A DNA stretch of 64,000 nt from Bin87 sp965262485 (GTDB lineage: Bacteria; Chloroflexota; Dehalococcoidia; Lucifugimonadales; UBA3495), in assembly GCA_965262485.1 (NCBI GenBank), contig OZ253540.1, positions 682,001-746,000 on the forward strand, read 5' to 3'. Every line of letters begins with the position of its first letter. Within the stretch, counting starts at the first letter, position 1. This document shows positions 34,295 through 42,294 of this stretch, one piece after another. Both the position numbers and the translations under genes were made by a program. The notes beneath the pieces are model-generated. The model did no database searches and had not been told where the DNA came from. It saw only the letters and a program-made list of their open reading frames with translations.

Positions 34295-35092
34295 ATGGAA
34301 ATGGGATTGGACGGCAAGGTCGCCATCGTTACCGGCGGCAGCGAGGGAATCGGTAAAGCTGCCGCGTTGCGAATGGCCGGCGAAGGGGCCAACGTCATAA
34401 TCGTGGCGCGGCGGCAGGATGTGCTGGACGCGGCGGCAGACGAGATTCGCACGGCTACTGAGGGCGAGGTTACTACCGTTTCTGCCGACGTTTCCGAGCG
34501 AGAGACGGCTGCGGAAGTGGTAAAAACGGCGGTGGATAAATACGGACGGCTGGATATTCTGGTCAACAACGCCGGCGCTTCGATGGCAAAGGGTTTTGAA
34601 CAGGTTAGCGACGACGACTGGGAATTCGACTTCGAACTGAAAGTCTGGGGCGCCGTGCGACTGATTCGCGCGGCCATACCGGAGATGCGGAAGGTCGGCG
34701 GCGGTCGCATCATCAACGTCACGAACCTTGGGGGCAGGACGCCTGGCGCCAACTCCATGCCCACGTCCATATCCCGCGCCGCCGGAATCGGCATTACCAA
34801 AGGGCTGTCGAAGGACCTGGCGTCCGACAACATCCTGGTGAACACGGTTTGTATCGGCCTGATCAAGAGCGGACAGCACGAACGTCGCTACAACGCCAGG
34901 CTGGAGAACGAACCCGACCTGGACATGAACGACTTCTACGCCCAGCTGGCGCAGGGTAGAGGCGTGCCGCTGGGTCGTGTGGGAGAGGGAGCCGAAGCCG
35001 GAGACGTAATAGCGTTCCTGGCTTCCGACCGCGCCAGCTACCTGTCGGGAGTGGCGATAAACATCGACGGCGGAGCCTCGGCTGTACTGTAG
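34295..35092 (+). CDS. SDR-fold protein with altered catalytic Tyr/Lys
   Basis: A 265-residue SDR with an AAGGAGG site before ATG 34295. The nucleotide-binding part is normal (VAIVTGGSEGIGKAAALRMA; VNNAG). The active-site region reads IINVTNLGGRTPGANSMPTS followed by ISRAAG: where classical enzymes have Tyr-x3-Lys this has Thr (or Ser)-x3-Arg. So it may be catalytically altered, act on a special substrate, or be a non-enzymatic homologue. It is followed 54 bases later by a class V aminotransferase, and the two share a promoter region. Confidence 0.8.
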   Translation: MEMGLDGKVAIVTGGSEGIGKAAALRMAGEGANVIIVARRQDVLDAAADEIRTATEGEVTTVSADVSERETAAEVVKTAVDKYGRLDILVNNAGASMAKGFEQVSDDDWEFDFELKVWGAVRLIRAAIPEMRKVGGGRIINVTNLGGRTPGANSMPTSISRAAGIGITKGLSKDLASDNILVNTVCIGLIKSGQHERRYNARLENEPDLDMNDFYAQLAQGRGVPLGRVGEGAEAGDVIAFLASDRASYLSGVAINIDGGASAVL

Positions 35093-35146
35093 TCACAGTT
35101 TTCGCTCCCAATGATCTGAACCAATGGATACTGACTGGAGAATAGT

Positions 35147-36343
35147 GTGAACGACTCATACCTAGCCGAATTTGAGGCGCCGAATCGGTTGTTGCTTGGC
35201 GCGGGTCCGTGTACGGTGCACCCGCGGGTGCTCCGCGCAATGACGCAGCCGTTGATAGGGCACCTGGACCCAATGTTCTTTCAGGTAATGGACGAAGTGT
35301 GCGAGATGCTCAGGCAGGTTTTCCACACTGAAAATTACATGACGGTTCCCATATCGTCGACCGGAACCGGGGCGATGGAAACCGCCTGCGCCAACGTCCT
35401 GGAGCGGGGAGACACTGCCATCGTTTGCCGTAACGGGTACTTTGGCGTACGCTTGGCCGATATTGCCGAGCGGTGCGGAGCCAACACCATCATGGTTGAC
35501 TCTCCGTGGGGCCAACCCGCCGACCTGAACGGCCTGGAAGACGCATTGAACGCGAATCCCAATACCCGGGTGGTTGGCCTGGTTCACGCCGAAACGTCCA
35601 CGGGAGCGTTGTCTCCGTTGCAGGACGCCATTGATCTGGCGCATCGGCACGGCGCGATGGTTGTGGTTGACGCGGTTACGTCTCTGGGGAGCCACGAAGT
35701 GCGGGTCGATGACTGGGACATCGACGTTTGCTACAGCGCCAGTCAAAAGTGCCTGGGAGCGCCTCCGGGCCTGGCTCCCATCACGTTCAGCGAGCGGGCG
35801 ATGCGGGTGATTAATGAACGCCCCAGCAAGGTTCAGAGCTTTTACTTCAACCTGAAGGACATCGCGGATTACTGGAACCAGACCCGCGCCTATCACCACA
35901 CCAGCCCAATCACCATGACCTATGCGATACGCGAATCGCTGCGGATGATGATGGAAGAGGGCATCGACCAGCGCCACGCGCGCCACGCCCGAGTGGCGGG
36001 AGCCTTGCGCGCCGGCCTGACCGCGATGGGACTGGAACTGGCGGCGTCTCCTGATTATCAGCTGAACCCCATTACAGTGGTCAATGTTCCCGATGGCGTG
36101 GACGACGCGGCGGCCCGCAAGAGGCTGCTGGATGAATGGGATATCGAAGTTAGCGGCGGTCTCGGAGAGTTTCGAGGCAAGGTCTGGCGCATCGGGATGA
36201 TGGGCGAGGGCGCGCGGGATCGCAACGTGCTGGCAGTGCTGTCCGCGCTGGAGGTCATCCTCTCCGACGCGGGTTACGAGGTAGCGTTCGGCGCCAGCGT
36301 TGGCGCTGCGCAGCGTTCCATGGCGGCGGCCACAACCGGCTAA
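35147..36343 (+). CDS. Class V aminotransferase (alanine/serine-glyoxylate type)
   Basis: A 398-residue PLP enzyme with a GTG start. NRLLLGAGPCTVHPRVLRAM is the typical N-terminus of alanine-glyoxylate/serine-pyruvate aminotransferases; SSTGTGAMETACANVLERGD binds cofactor phosphate; VHAETSTGAL, VVDAVTSLGSHEV (Asp) and CYSASQKCLGAPPG (PLP-Lys) follow. It likely moves an amino group between glyoxylate or pyruvate and an amino acid. The glycolate oxidase cluster next door makes glyoxylate, which suggests the two cooperate, although they are on opposite strands. Confidence 0.88.
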   Translation: MNDSYLAEFEAPNRLLLGAGPCTVHPRVLRAMTQPLIGHLDPMFFQVMDEVCEMLRQVFHTENYMTVPISSTGTGAMETACANVLERGDTAIVCRNGYFGVRLADIAERCGANTIMVDSPWGQPADLNGLEDALNANPNTRVVGLVHAETSTGALSPLQDAIDLAHRHGAMVVVDAVTSLGSHEVRVDDWDIDVCYSASQKCLGAPPGLAPITFSERAMRVINERPSKVQSFYFNLKDIADYWNQTRAYHHTSPITMTYAIRESLRMMMEEGIDQRHARHARVAGALRAGLTAMGLELAASPDYQLNPITVVNVPDGVDDAAARKRLLDEWDIEVSGGLGEFRGKVWRIGMMGEGARDRNVLAVLSALEVILSDAGYEVAFGASVGAAQRSMAAATTG

Positions 36344-36421
36344 CCGTTAGCGGGATCGCAAACGCGGAATCTCAGAACCGGCGAATATCAGCGGCGACCG
36401 CCGGCCAACTGGCCGGGGTCG

Positions 36422-37819
36422 CTACTGGCCTTCGGCCTGATAGGCGGCGTCCAGCACCTGCACCACGTGCGACACGCGTACTGTGGATCCTGCGTTTCGC
36501 AAACCCTGTTCCAACTGGGACACGCAGCCGGGATTTGCCGAAGCGATTATTTCGGCTTCGGTGGCAAGGGCGTTGTTCACCTTGCGTCGCTGCAGGCGGC
36601 CCGACATCTCACGCTGGATCAGGGAATAGAACCCAGCGGAGCCGCAGCACAGCGATGACTCCGCCATTTCGGTCAGCGTGAGGCCGGGGATGCTCTGCAG
36701 CACCTGGCGAGGGGCGGCGGTGATACGTTGGGCGTGGGCCAGATGGCAGGGGTCCTGCATGGTTACGTGGCAGGCGTATTGGGATCGCGGCGGATCCAAC
36801 GGTAGTGCGGCGAGGAATTCGGTGATGTCTCGGGTGTGGGCAGCAAAGTCGGCGGCGGCTTGCGCGTAGTCGGGATCGTCGCGGAGCAGGTCGCCGTACT
36901 CTTTCATTGAGGAACCGCAGCCGGCCGAAGCAGTTATCACGACGTCGACGCCAGCTTCGCGGAACGCGTCGATGTTGCGCCGGGCCAGCACGCGTCCCAG
37001 CTCCAGGTCTCCGGCGTGCAGGTTCAGAGCGCCGCAACAACCCTGAGCCGGTGGGACAATCACGTCGCATCCATTCCGCTGCAAAACTCTAACCGCAGCC
37101 CGCATGGTGTCGCCCTGCATCAATGGCATGACGCAACCGGACAGCAAGCCAACCGTCATCCGTCGTGTTCCTTGCGCGGGGAATGCGGACGACCGGGGGC
37201 CGAAAAACCTGCTTCCCATCACCGGCATTTGTGATTCCAGGTCGGCCAGACCACCGGGCAGCCAACGGAGTAATCGCGATTTACGCACCAGCGTCTGTAT
37301 GCCGGAGCGCTGATAGACTCGCATCAGGTGGCCGGCCATTCGCAGACGCCTATTGTGAGGCAACGCGGCGCGCAGAAATAATCGGGAGAGGCGGCTCAGT
37401 TCGGGGCTCTGCAGTCCGTGCTCGGCCACCTGGGAACGGGTCTGCTCCATGATACGGCCGTACGGCACTCCGGAGGGACAGACGGCTTCGCAGGCGCGGC
37501 ATTGCAGGCACATGTCCCAGTGGGACACGAGGCGGTCGCTGATGCCGGCGCGACCTTCGTGTACGGCCTTCATCAGCGCAATCCGGCCCCGTGGCGACTC
37601 GGCCTCCAGGCCGGTTTCGACGTAGGTTGGGCAGGCGCTGAGGCACAGGCCGCAATGAACGCAGCGGTACAGGTCGGATTCGACCGGAGCATCGGGGCCA
37701 GCGAATCCGGGGCCATCGTTCAACGAACCAACGAAAGGTATCCCGTAAGGGAATCCGTGGCCGCGGTCGTCTGCGGGGTCGGCCAGCGGCGTGGTTGGTT
37801 CTCCGGCGCTAACCATCAC
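36422..37819 (-). CDS. glcF: Glycolate oxidase iron-sulfur subunit
   Basis: A 465-residue protein. Two 4Fe-4S ferredoxin motifs, CVHCGLCLSACP (~residue 53) and CLQCRACEAVCP (~103), are followed by two CCG-type domains (QGCCGALNLHAGD and SLCCGSAGFYSL). These are the features of GlcF/heterodisulfide-reductase-like subunits, which carry electrons from the flavin subunits towards the quinone pool. Its start overlaps the end of glcE by 4 bases, showing translational coupling. It is last in NHL-glcD-glcE-glcF. Confidence 0.93.
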   Translation of the reverse strand: MMVSAGEPTTPLADPADDRGHGFPYGIPFVGSLNDGPGFAGPDAPVESDLYRCVHCGLCLSACPTYVETGLEAESPRGRIALMKAVHEGRAGISDRLVSHWDMCLQCRACEAVCPSGVPYGRIMEQTRSQVAEHGLQSPELSRLSRLFLRAALPHNRRLRMAGHLMRVYQRSGIQTLVRKSRLLRWLPGGLADLESQMPVMGSRFFGPRSSAFPAQGTRRMTVGLLSGCVMPLMQGDTMRAAVRVLQRNGCDVIVPPAQGCCGALNLHAGDLELGRVLARRNIDAFREAGVDVVITASAGCGSSMKEYGDLLRDDPDYAQAAADFAAHTRDITEFLAALPLDPPRSQYACHVTMQDPCHLAHAQRITAAPRQVLQSIPGLTLTEMAESSLCCGSAGFYSLIQREMSGRLQRRKVNNALATEAEIIASANPGCVSQLEQGLRNAGSTVRVSHVVQVLDAAYQAEGQ

Positions 37820-39171
37820 AGGCCTCCGATAAACCGGCCGGGGTTGAGGATTCCGGCTGGGTCAAATTGTGATTTGAGCCGTCGCATAATGGTCATGCTG
37901 GAGGGGAGGGGGCCCCACACATCCAGGTGTTGCTTTACTGACTCAGGACAGCGTTCGATGACGGCGCTACCGCCCAATCTTGCGGCGTCGGCCTGCATTT
38001 TTTGCAGAGTGTCGGCGATTGAGACCGGGTCGGCGGCGGTAAAGTCATCCCACCAGAGCAGCCGTCCACCGCCAAAACTGACATCGACGGCAATGCCCGG
38101 TGGAGCGCCGGCCAATTCGCGGGCGCTCATCGCCAATAGCTCAGGCAAGGCGGCCGGTGGCGTGTTGATGCGAAGGCTCACCGTTGGCGGGTCGGTCGGG
38201 TCGGCGGGCAAGTCGGCCAGGGCCTCGATCAGTGCGATGGCTTCGTCGCGGCGGATTTGGAGCATGGCGGCATCATCAAGCCAAAGCAGGGAAGTATCGG
38301 TAAGACGGCGTCGCACCGACGACGGACGACCGCCGATGATGGCGATTGCCACCGGGCCATATCCGGTAACCAAATCCGGCCCGGCTATCCGTTGCGCTGC
38401 GGCGGGGTTCAAGACGTGCAAACCCAAAGGGGCGTAGGGTTGGCTTTGCAGACTGCGGCAGGCTGCGGTGACTTCGGCGTTGCTGGTGAAATCGGCGACG
38501 ATAACGGCCCATTCCGCTGGCGCTGGCGCAATCTTGAAGGTTGCTTCGGTGATGATGGCCAAAGTGCCCAGCGAACCGGTATAGAGACGATTGAGGTCGT
38601 AGCCGGTTACGTTCTTGACCACTTTGCCGCCAGCGTTGGTCTGGGTTCCGGCAGCGTCGACGACCTGGATGCCGATGAGCCAATCGCGGGGCAATCCGTA
38701 TGCTGACCGCAGCGGGCCGCTGAGCCCGGTGGCCAGCGTGCCGCCGATGGTTGCCTTACCCGCCAGTGGCGCTGATATGGGTACGTATTTGCCTTCCTGA
38801 GCCAGAATGGACTGGAGACCGGAGATGGTCATGCCGGCCTGCGCGGTGATGGTTAGGTCGGCAGGCTGAAAATCAACCAGGCGGTCGAGATTGCGCAGGT
38901 CAATCGCGATGCCGGGACGGGCGGGCGGATTGCCCAGGTCGGTTTGGGTGCGACCGCCGACCGGATACACTGCGGCGCCGGCGCCAGTCGCCCAGGCCAG
39001 TACGGAAGACACCGCATCCGGGTCGGTGGGCTTGACTGCGGCGTAGGGCGTGAACGAGCCGATGCCGTATTCCGGCAATTGCCGGGCGTCCACCACGGCT
39101 TCGGGGCCGAGCAGGTCGGCGAGTTGATCTGAAGCGGTTCCTGCGGTGGTGGCCATCATCCATCCACTCAC
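37816..39171 (-). CDS. glcE: Glycolate oxidase FAD-binding subunit
   Basis: A 451-residue FAD-binding type 4 (PCMH) protein. It has the AAVYPVGGRTQTDLGNPPAR flavin-binding loop, ATIGGTLATGLSGPLRSAYG and GKVVKNVTGYDLNRLYTGSL (~residues 183-202), all typical of GlcE. It overlaps glcF by 4 bases and glcD by 4 bases. Together with GlcD and GlcF it oxidises glycolate (or D-lactate-like 2-hydroxy acids) to glyoxylate. Family members are usually ~350-420 residues, so this one is a little long. Confidence 0.92.
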   Translation of the reverse strand: MSGWMMATTAGTASDQLADLLGPEAVVDARQLPEYGIGSFTPYAAVKPTDPDAVSSVLAWATGAGAAVYPVGGRTQTDLGNPPARPGIAIDLRNLDRLVDFQPADLTITAQAGMTISGLQSILAQEGKYVPISAPLAGKATIGGTLATGLSGPLRSAYGLPRDWLIGIQVVDAAGTQTNAGGKVVKNVTGYDLNRLYTGSLGTLAIITEATFKIAPAPAEWAVIVADFTSNAEVTAACRSLQSQPYAPLGLHVLNPAAAQRIAGPDLVTGYGPVAIAIIGGRPSSVRRRLTDTSLLWLDDAAMLQIRRDEAIALIEALADLPADPTDPPTVSLRINTPPAALPELLAMSARELAGAPPGIAVDVSFGGGRLLWWDDFTAADPVSIADTLQKMQADAARLGGSAVIERCPESVKQHLDVWGPLPSSMTIMRRLKSQFDPAGILNPGRFIGGL

Positions 39172-40601
39172 GCGTAGAGGCCGGCGGTGTGGCGGGCCGG
39201 GTGCGGAGCCGGGTGGTAATAGGAGCCATCGGGGAAGATTTTGCCGGGGTTGAGGCGATTGGCCGGCGCAAATGCGTTTCGGACGCGCTGCATTGCTGCC
39301 ATGTCGTCATTGGTGTAAATGAGGGGCATAAACTCTTTCTTTTCCAGCCCAATCCCATGCTCACCGCTCAGGGTTCCACCCAGAGCCGCGCACTCCCGCA
39401 TCAATTCGGCGGCGGCGGTCATGGCATTTTCCATCACGCCGGGTTTGCGGGCGTCGAAGAGCATACAGGGATGGAGGTTTCCGTCGCCGGCGTGGAATAC
39501 GTTGGCGATGGTGATGCCGTAGCGTTCGCTTACCTCGGTTACTTTGCGGAGCATATGGGTCAGCCGGGTGCGGGGCACCACGCCATCGACCAGGTAGTAA
39601 TTGGGGGCGATGGTTCCGAAGGCCCCGAATGCCGTTTTGCGTCCCACCCACAGGCGTTCGCGTTCGTCGTCGGCCTCGGCGATTCGCACGTCCGCCGCGC
39701 CGGTGTCCCAAAGCGCCGATTCCACCTCGCGGCTAACCTCGTCCACCTCTTCGTGAAGACCCTCAAGTTCTATGAGCAGCACGGCGCCGGCGTCGTTGGG
39801 ATACCCGGCGTCCGTAACATTCTGGACCGCCTTGATGCTGAGGGCGTCGATCATTTCCAGGGCGGCCGGAATTATGCCGTGGCCAACGATTGCGGAAACG
39901 GCGGTACACGCGGAGTCGATGTCGGCGAAGATTCCCAGGAAAGTGCGGACCGATTCCGGAACCGGCAGCAACCTGACCAAAATTTTGGTGGCGATGCCGA
40001 AAGTACCTTCGGAACCGACGAAGGCTCCGCGCAGGTCGTAGCCGGCCGTTTCGCGAGCCATGCTGCCCAGGTTGACCACTGCGCCGTCTTCCAGGATGAC
40101 TTCCATGCCTATGACGTGGTTGGTTGTCGTGCCGTAAGCCAGGCAGTGCGGGCCGCCGGCGTTTTCAGCGATGTTGCCCCCGAGGCTGCACGCCCGTTGG
40201 CTGGAAGGGTCGGGGGCGTAGCGCAGGCCAAATTTGCGGGCGTGGTTGTCCAGGTCGAGGTTGATGACGCCCGGTTCCACGAGGGCAGTGCGGTTGAGGG
40301 TATCGACTTCCAGGATTCGGTTCATCCTGGGAAATGCGATCTGCAAACCGTCCGGCGGCGTGATTGCGCCTCCGCTGAGGCCGGTGCCGCTGCCGCGTCC
40401 GACGACTGTTACGCCGGCGTCATACGCCAGGGCGATCACCCGGCTGGCCTGTTCGGTGTCGGCGGGAAGAACAACCGCCCGCGGCATGGAGCGGTCAACT
40501 GAGCCGTCGTATTCGTAAACCAGCAGATCTTCGGGGTGGGCGATGACGTATTCCACCCCGACTACGGCCTGGAGCTGGGAGATCAGGTCTGGCGTGTCCA
40601 C
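39168..40601 (-). CDS. glcD: Glycolate oxidase catalytic subunit
   Basis: A 477-residue flavoenzyme. VVGRGSGTGLSGGAITPPDG and SLGGNIAENAGGPHCLAYGT are FAD-binding motifs; GSEGTFGIATKILVRLLPVP and IANVFHAGDGNLHPCMLFDA (active-site His region) plus SGEHGIGLEKKEFM mark the GlcD/D-lactate dehydrogenase family. First Glc subunit of the minus-strand operon, beginning 6 bases after the NHL-repeat gene and overlapping glcE. Glycolate is the most likely substrate because all three subunits are present. Confidence 0.94.
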   Translation of the reverse strand: MDTPDLISQLQAVVGVEYVIAHPEDLLVYEYDGSVDRSMPRAVVLPADTEQASRVIALAYDAGVTVVGRGSGTGLSGGAITPPDGLQIAFPRMNRILEVDTLNRTALVEPGVINLDLDNHARKFGLRYAPDPSSQRACSLGGNIAENAGGPHCLAYGTTTNHVIGMEVILEDGAVVNLGSMARETAGYDLRGAFVGSEGTFGIATKILVRLLPVPESVRTFLGIFADIDSACTAVSAIVGHGIIPAALEMIDALSIKAVQNVTDAGYPNDAGAVLLIELEGLHEEVDEVSREVESALWDTGAADVRIAEADDERERLWVGRKTAFGAFGTIAPNYYLVDGVVPRTRLTHMLRKVTEVSERYGITIANVFHAGDGNLHPCMLFDARKPGVMENAMTAAAELMRECAALGGTLSGEHGIGLEKKEFMPLIYTNDDMAAMQRVRNAFAPANRLNPGKIFPDGSYYHPAPHPARHTAGLYA

Positions 40602-40607
40602 CGGGTA

Positions 40608-41642
40608 TCAGACCTTGCGGCGCTGATAAATCTGGACGCGGTGGCGATTGGATTCGGTGACGTACAGGCGTTCTTCGCCGTCCAGACGTACCGATACCGG
40701 CCCCCAGAAATATGGCTCGATTTGCGAGGAAACCAGGTAGGGAGTGTCGAGATGAGGAGGCAGCTCAGGCACCAGGTTGGACATCTCCCGGGTGTTGCTT
40801 TCGTCGGGATTGACCGACATAAAGTCCTGTGCCCACTTGGACAGGGTGGCTTGCCCGCGCAGCGTCTGGACGAAATTACCGTCGGCGTCAAACAGCTGCA
40901 CGCGCTCGTTGCCCCAGTCGGCGACATAGACATACCCGTCGGAATCCACGCACACGCCCGACGGTCGGCTCAGTTGGCCCTCGCCGGCGCCCGCAGAACC
41001 GTAGGACATAACGAACTGTCCATCAGAAGTAAACCGTTGTACCCGGTCGTTTCGCCAGTCAGCCACATAAACATCGCCGTGGTTGGATATGCCAATGCCC
41101 CAGGGCATATTGAACTGTCCGGGCTCGCTGCCGGCCTCGCCCCACACTCCCAGGGACTCTCCGGTAGTGGTGAACCGCTGAACACGGTTGTTGCCCTGCT
41201 CCACAACGTAAACGCTGTCTTCGCCGCTAATGGCAATGCCCGCCGGAGCGTTGAGTTGGCCGGCGTTGCTGCCTTTCTCCCCCCACTGTGCAACCAGGTT
41301 GCCGTCGAGGTCGAAAACGGTTACGCGGTGCAGGTGCTCATCGGTTACATACACGCGCTGTTGGCTATCGACAGACATGGCGATGGGGAGCATCCACTGG
41401 CCTTCTCCGCGGCCGTAGCCCTTGCTGAATTCCCCCAGGTAATCTTCGTCCCAGTTCAACATGCCGATGCGGACGAGGGCGGCGCGGGCGGTATCGCAAT
41501 GGCTCAGCACCAGAATCCGCCCGTCGGCAGTGAACGCGGTGTCGTAGGGGTTAATGAAGCCGCGGCCGCTTTGGTTGGTGGTCAGGCCGACCGTCTTGAC
41601 GTATTCAATGGGGCCGGCGCTAACGGCAGTGGTGGTTGTCAT
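40608..41642 (-). CDS. NHL-repeat beta-propeller protein
   Basis: A 344-residue protein of about six NHL repeats, each with the pattern F...G..G...QL..P.G(I/V)....DG.VYVADW.N.RVQ.F, for example RPSGVCVDSDGYVYVADWGN and NMPWGIGISNHGDVYVADWR. No signal peptide is seen, so probably cytoplasmic. It is the first gene of the operon with glcDEF (6-base gap). Possibly a binding or scaffold protein for the oxidase; similar propellers can also be lactonases, but no catalytic ligands can be assigned. Confidence 0.85.
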   Translation of the reverse strand: MTTTTAVSAGPIEYVKTVGLTTNQSGRGFINPYDTAFTADGRILVLSHCDTARAALVRIGMLNWDEDYLGEFSKGYGRGEGQWMLPIAMSVDSQQRVYVTDEHLHRVTVFDLDGNLVAQWGEKGSNAGQLNAPAGIAISGEDSVYVVEQGNNRVQRFTTTGESLGVWGEAGSEPGQFNMPWGIGISNHGDVYVADWRNDRVQRFTSDGQFVMSYGSAGAGEGQLSRPSGVCVDSDGYVYVADWGNERVQLFDADGNFVQTLRGQATLSKWAQDFMSVNPDESNTREMSNLVPELPPHLDTPYLVSSQIEPYFWGPVSVRLDGEERLYVTESNRHRVQIYQRRKV

Positions 41643-41727
41643 AAAGGGTCTCCTGAAGTTAAAGCAAGTCGTGAAATTCGGCGATGGTCATACCCGCAAT
41701 GATTTATGCCGGGCAAGCGAGGCATGA

Positions 41728-41958
41728 TTAGGCTGCTAACAAAACGGAATCGATTTCGACCTCGCAACCTTCGCGCTGGTACTCTGCCGTGCGCAGCGCT
41801 GTGTCTTCAGTGATGCAATCCAAGTATTCGATGATTGCAATACGGATGTTGGCCATTGCCTCTTCGCGAGTGTCTCCCTCCGACCAACACCCCGGAAGGG
41901 CTGCGCATCCTACTGTATAGCCTTCCTCAGATTTGATGAGGATTATTTCGTAGCGCAT
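41728..41958 (-). CDS. hicB: HicB-family antitoxin (orphan)
   Basis: A 76-residue HicB-like protein: MRYEIILIKSEEGYTVGCAA, LPGCWSEGDTREEAMANIRI and AIIEYLDCI give the partial RNase-H-like fold typical of short HicB antitoxins. No DNA-binding domain follows. It begins 12 bases after the stop of a hicA remnant that has been split by a mobile element, so the toxin it would neutralise is lost. Confidence 0.85.
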   Translation of the reverse strand: MRYEIILIKSEEGYTVGCAALPGCWSEGDTREEAMANIRIAIIEYLDCITEDTALRTAEYQREGCEVEIDSVLLAA

Positions 41959-41970
41959 GGCGCAGACTCC

Positions 41971-42281
41971 TCAGTGCAAACTGTCCCATTTACGCCCGGC
42001 GGTGGGATTGTGCCAGTACTTGCCAGGGGATTGGATTTACTGCCCATCAATTGACAGCCGCATCGCGCTAGAGCCTGTTGACAATTATCAAACCAGCCCG
42101 TCACTCCTGCGAAAGCAGGAGTCCAGAGAGGGTATGATGAAATAATCAGAACCGTGATTGACGACTTCAGCCACTGGATTCCCGCTTTCGCGGGAATGAC
42201 GGTTGAGGTGCGGGAATGACGGTATTTGTCAACACACCCTAGAGACTCTAAATGAGCAGCACGATGCGGCTGTCGTTTCAC
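41971..42281 (-). pseudogene. hicA: HicA toxin gene, disrupted by a mobile element
   Basis: On the minus strand, a GTG start at 42281 gives KRQPHRAAHLES, resembling the HicA N-terminus. The 167-bp element at 42072-42238 intervenes with a CTAG duplication. After it come ARCGCQLMGSK and, in another frame, GKYWHNPTAGRKWDSLH with a stop at 41971-41973. The GCQL and WHNP.GRK pieces match the HicA double-stranded RNA-binding-like fold, in which the catalytic His lies in a GSH-type motif that is missing here. So hicA carries an insertion plus at least one frameshift. Confidence 0.6.
42072..42238. mobile_element. MITE-like element in hicA, CTAG target duplication
   Basis: Flanked by CTAG (42068-42071 and 42239-42242). 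The ends share TGTTGACAA (left AGCCTGTTGACAA; right complement GGTGTGTTGACAA). Inside, a CACTCCTGCGAAAGCAGGAG hairpin and ATTCCCGCTTTCGCGGGAAT are the same dispersed core as at 30.5 kb; a partial third core copy (GGGAATGACGG) sits near the right end. Confidence 0.8.
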
Positions 42282-42294
42282 CTCGTGGACCAGG

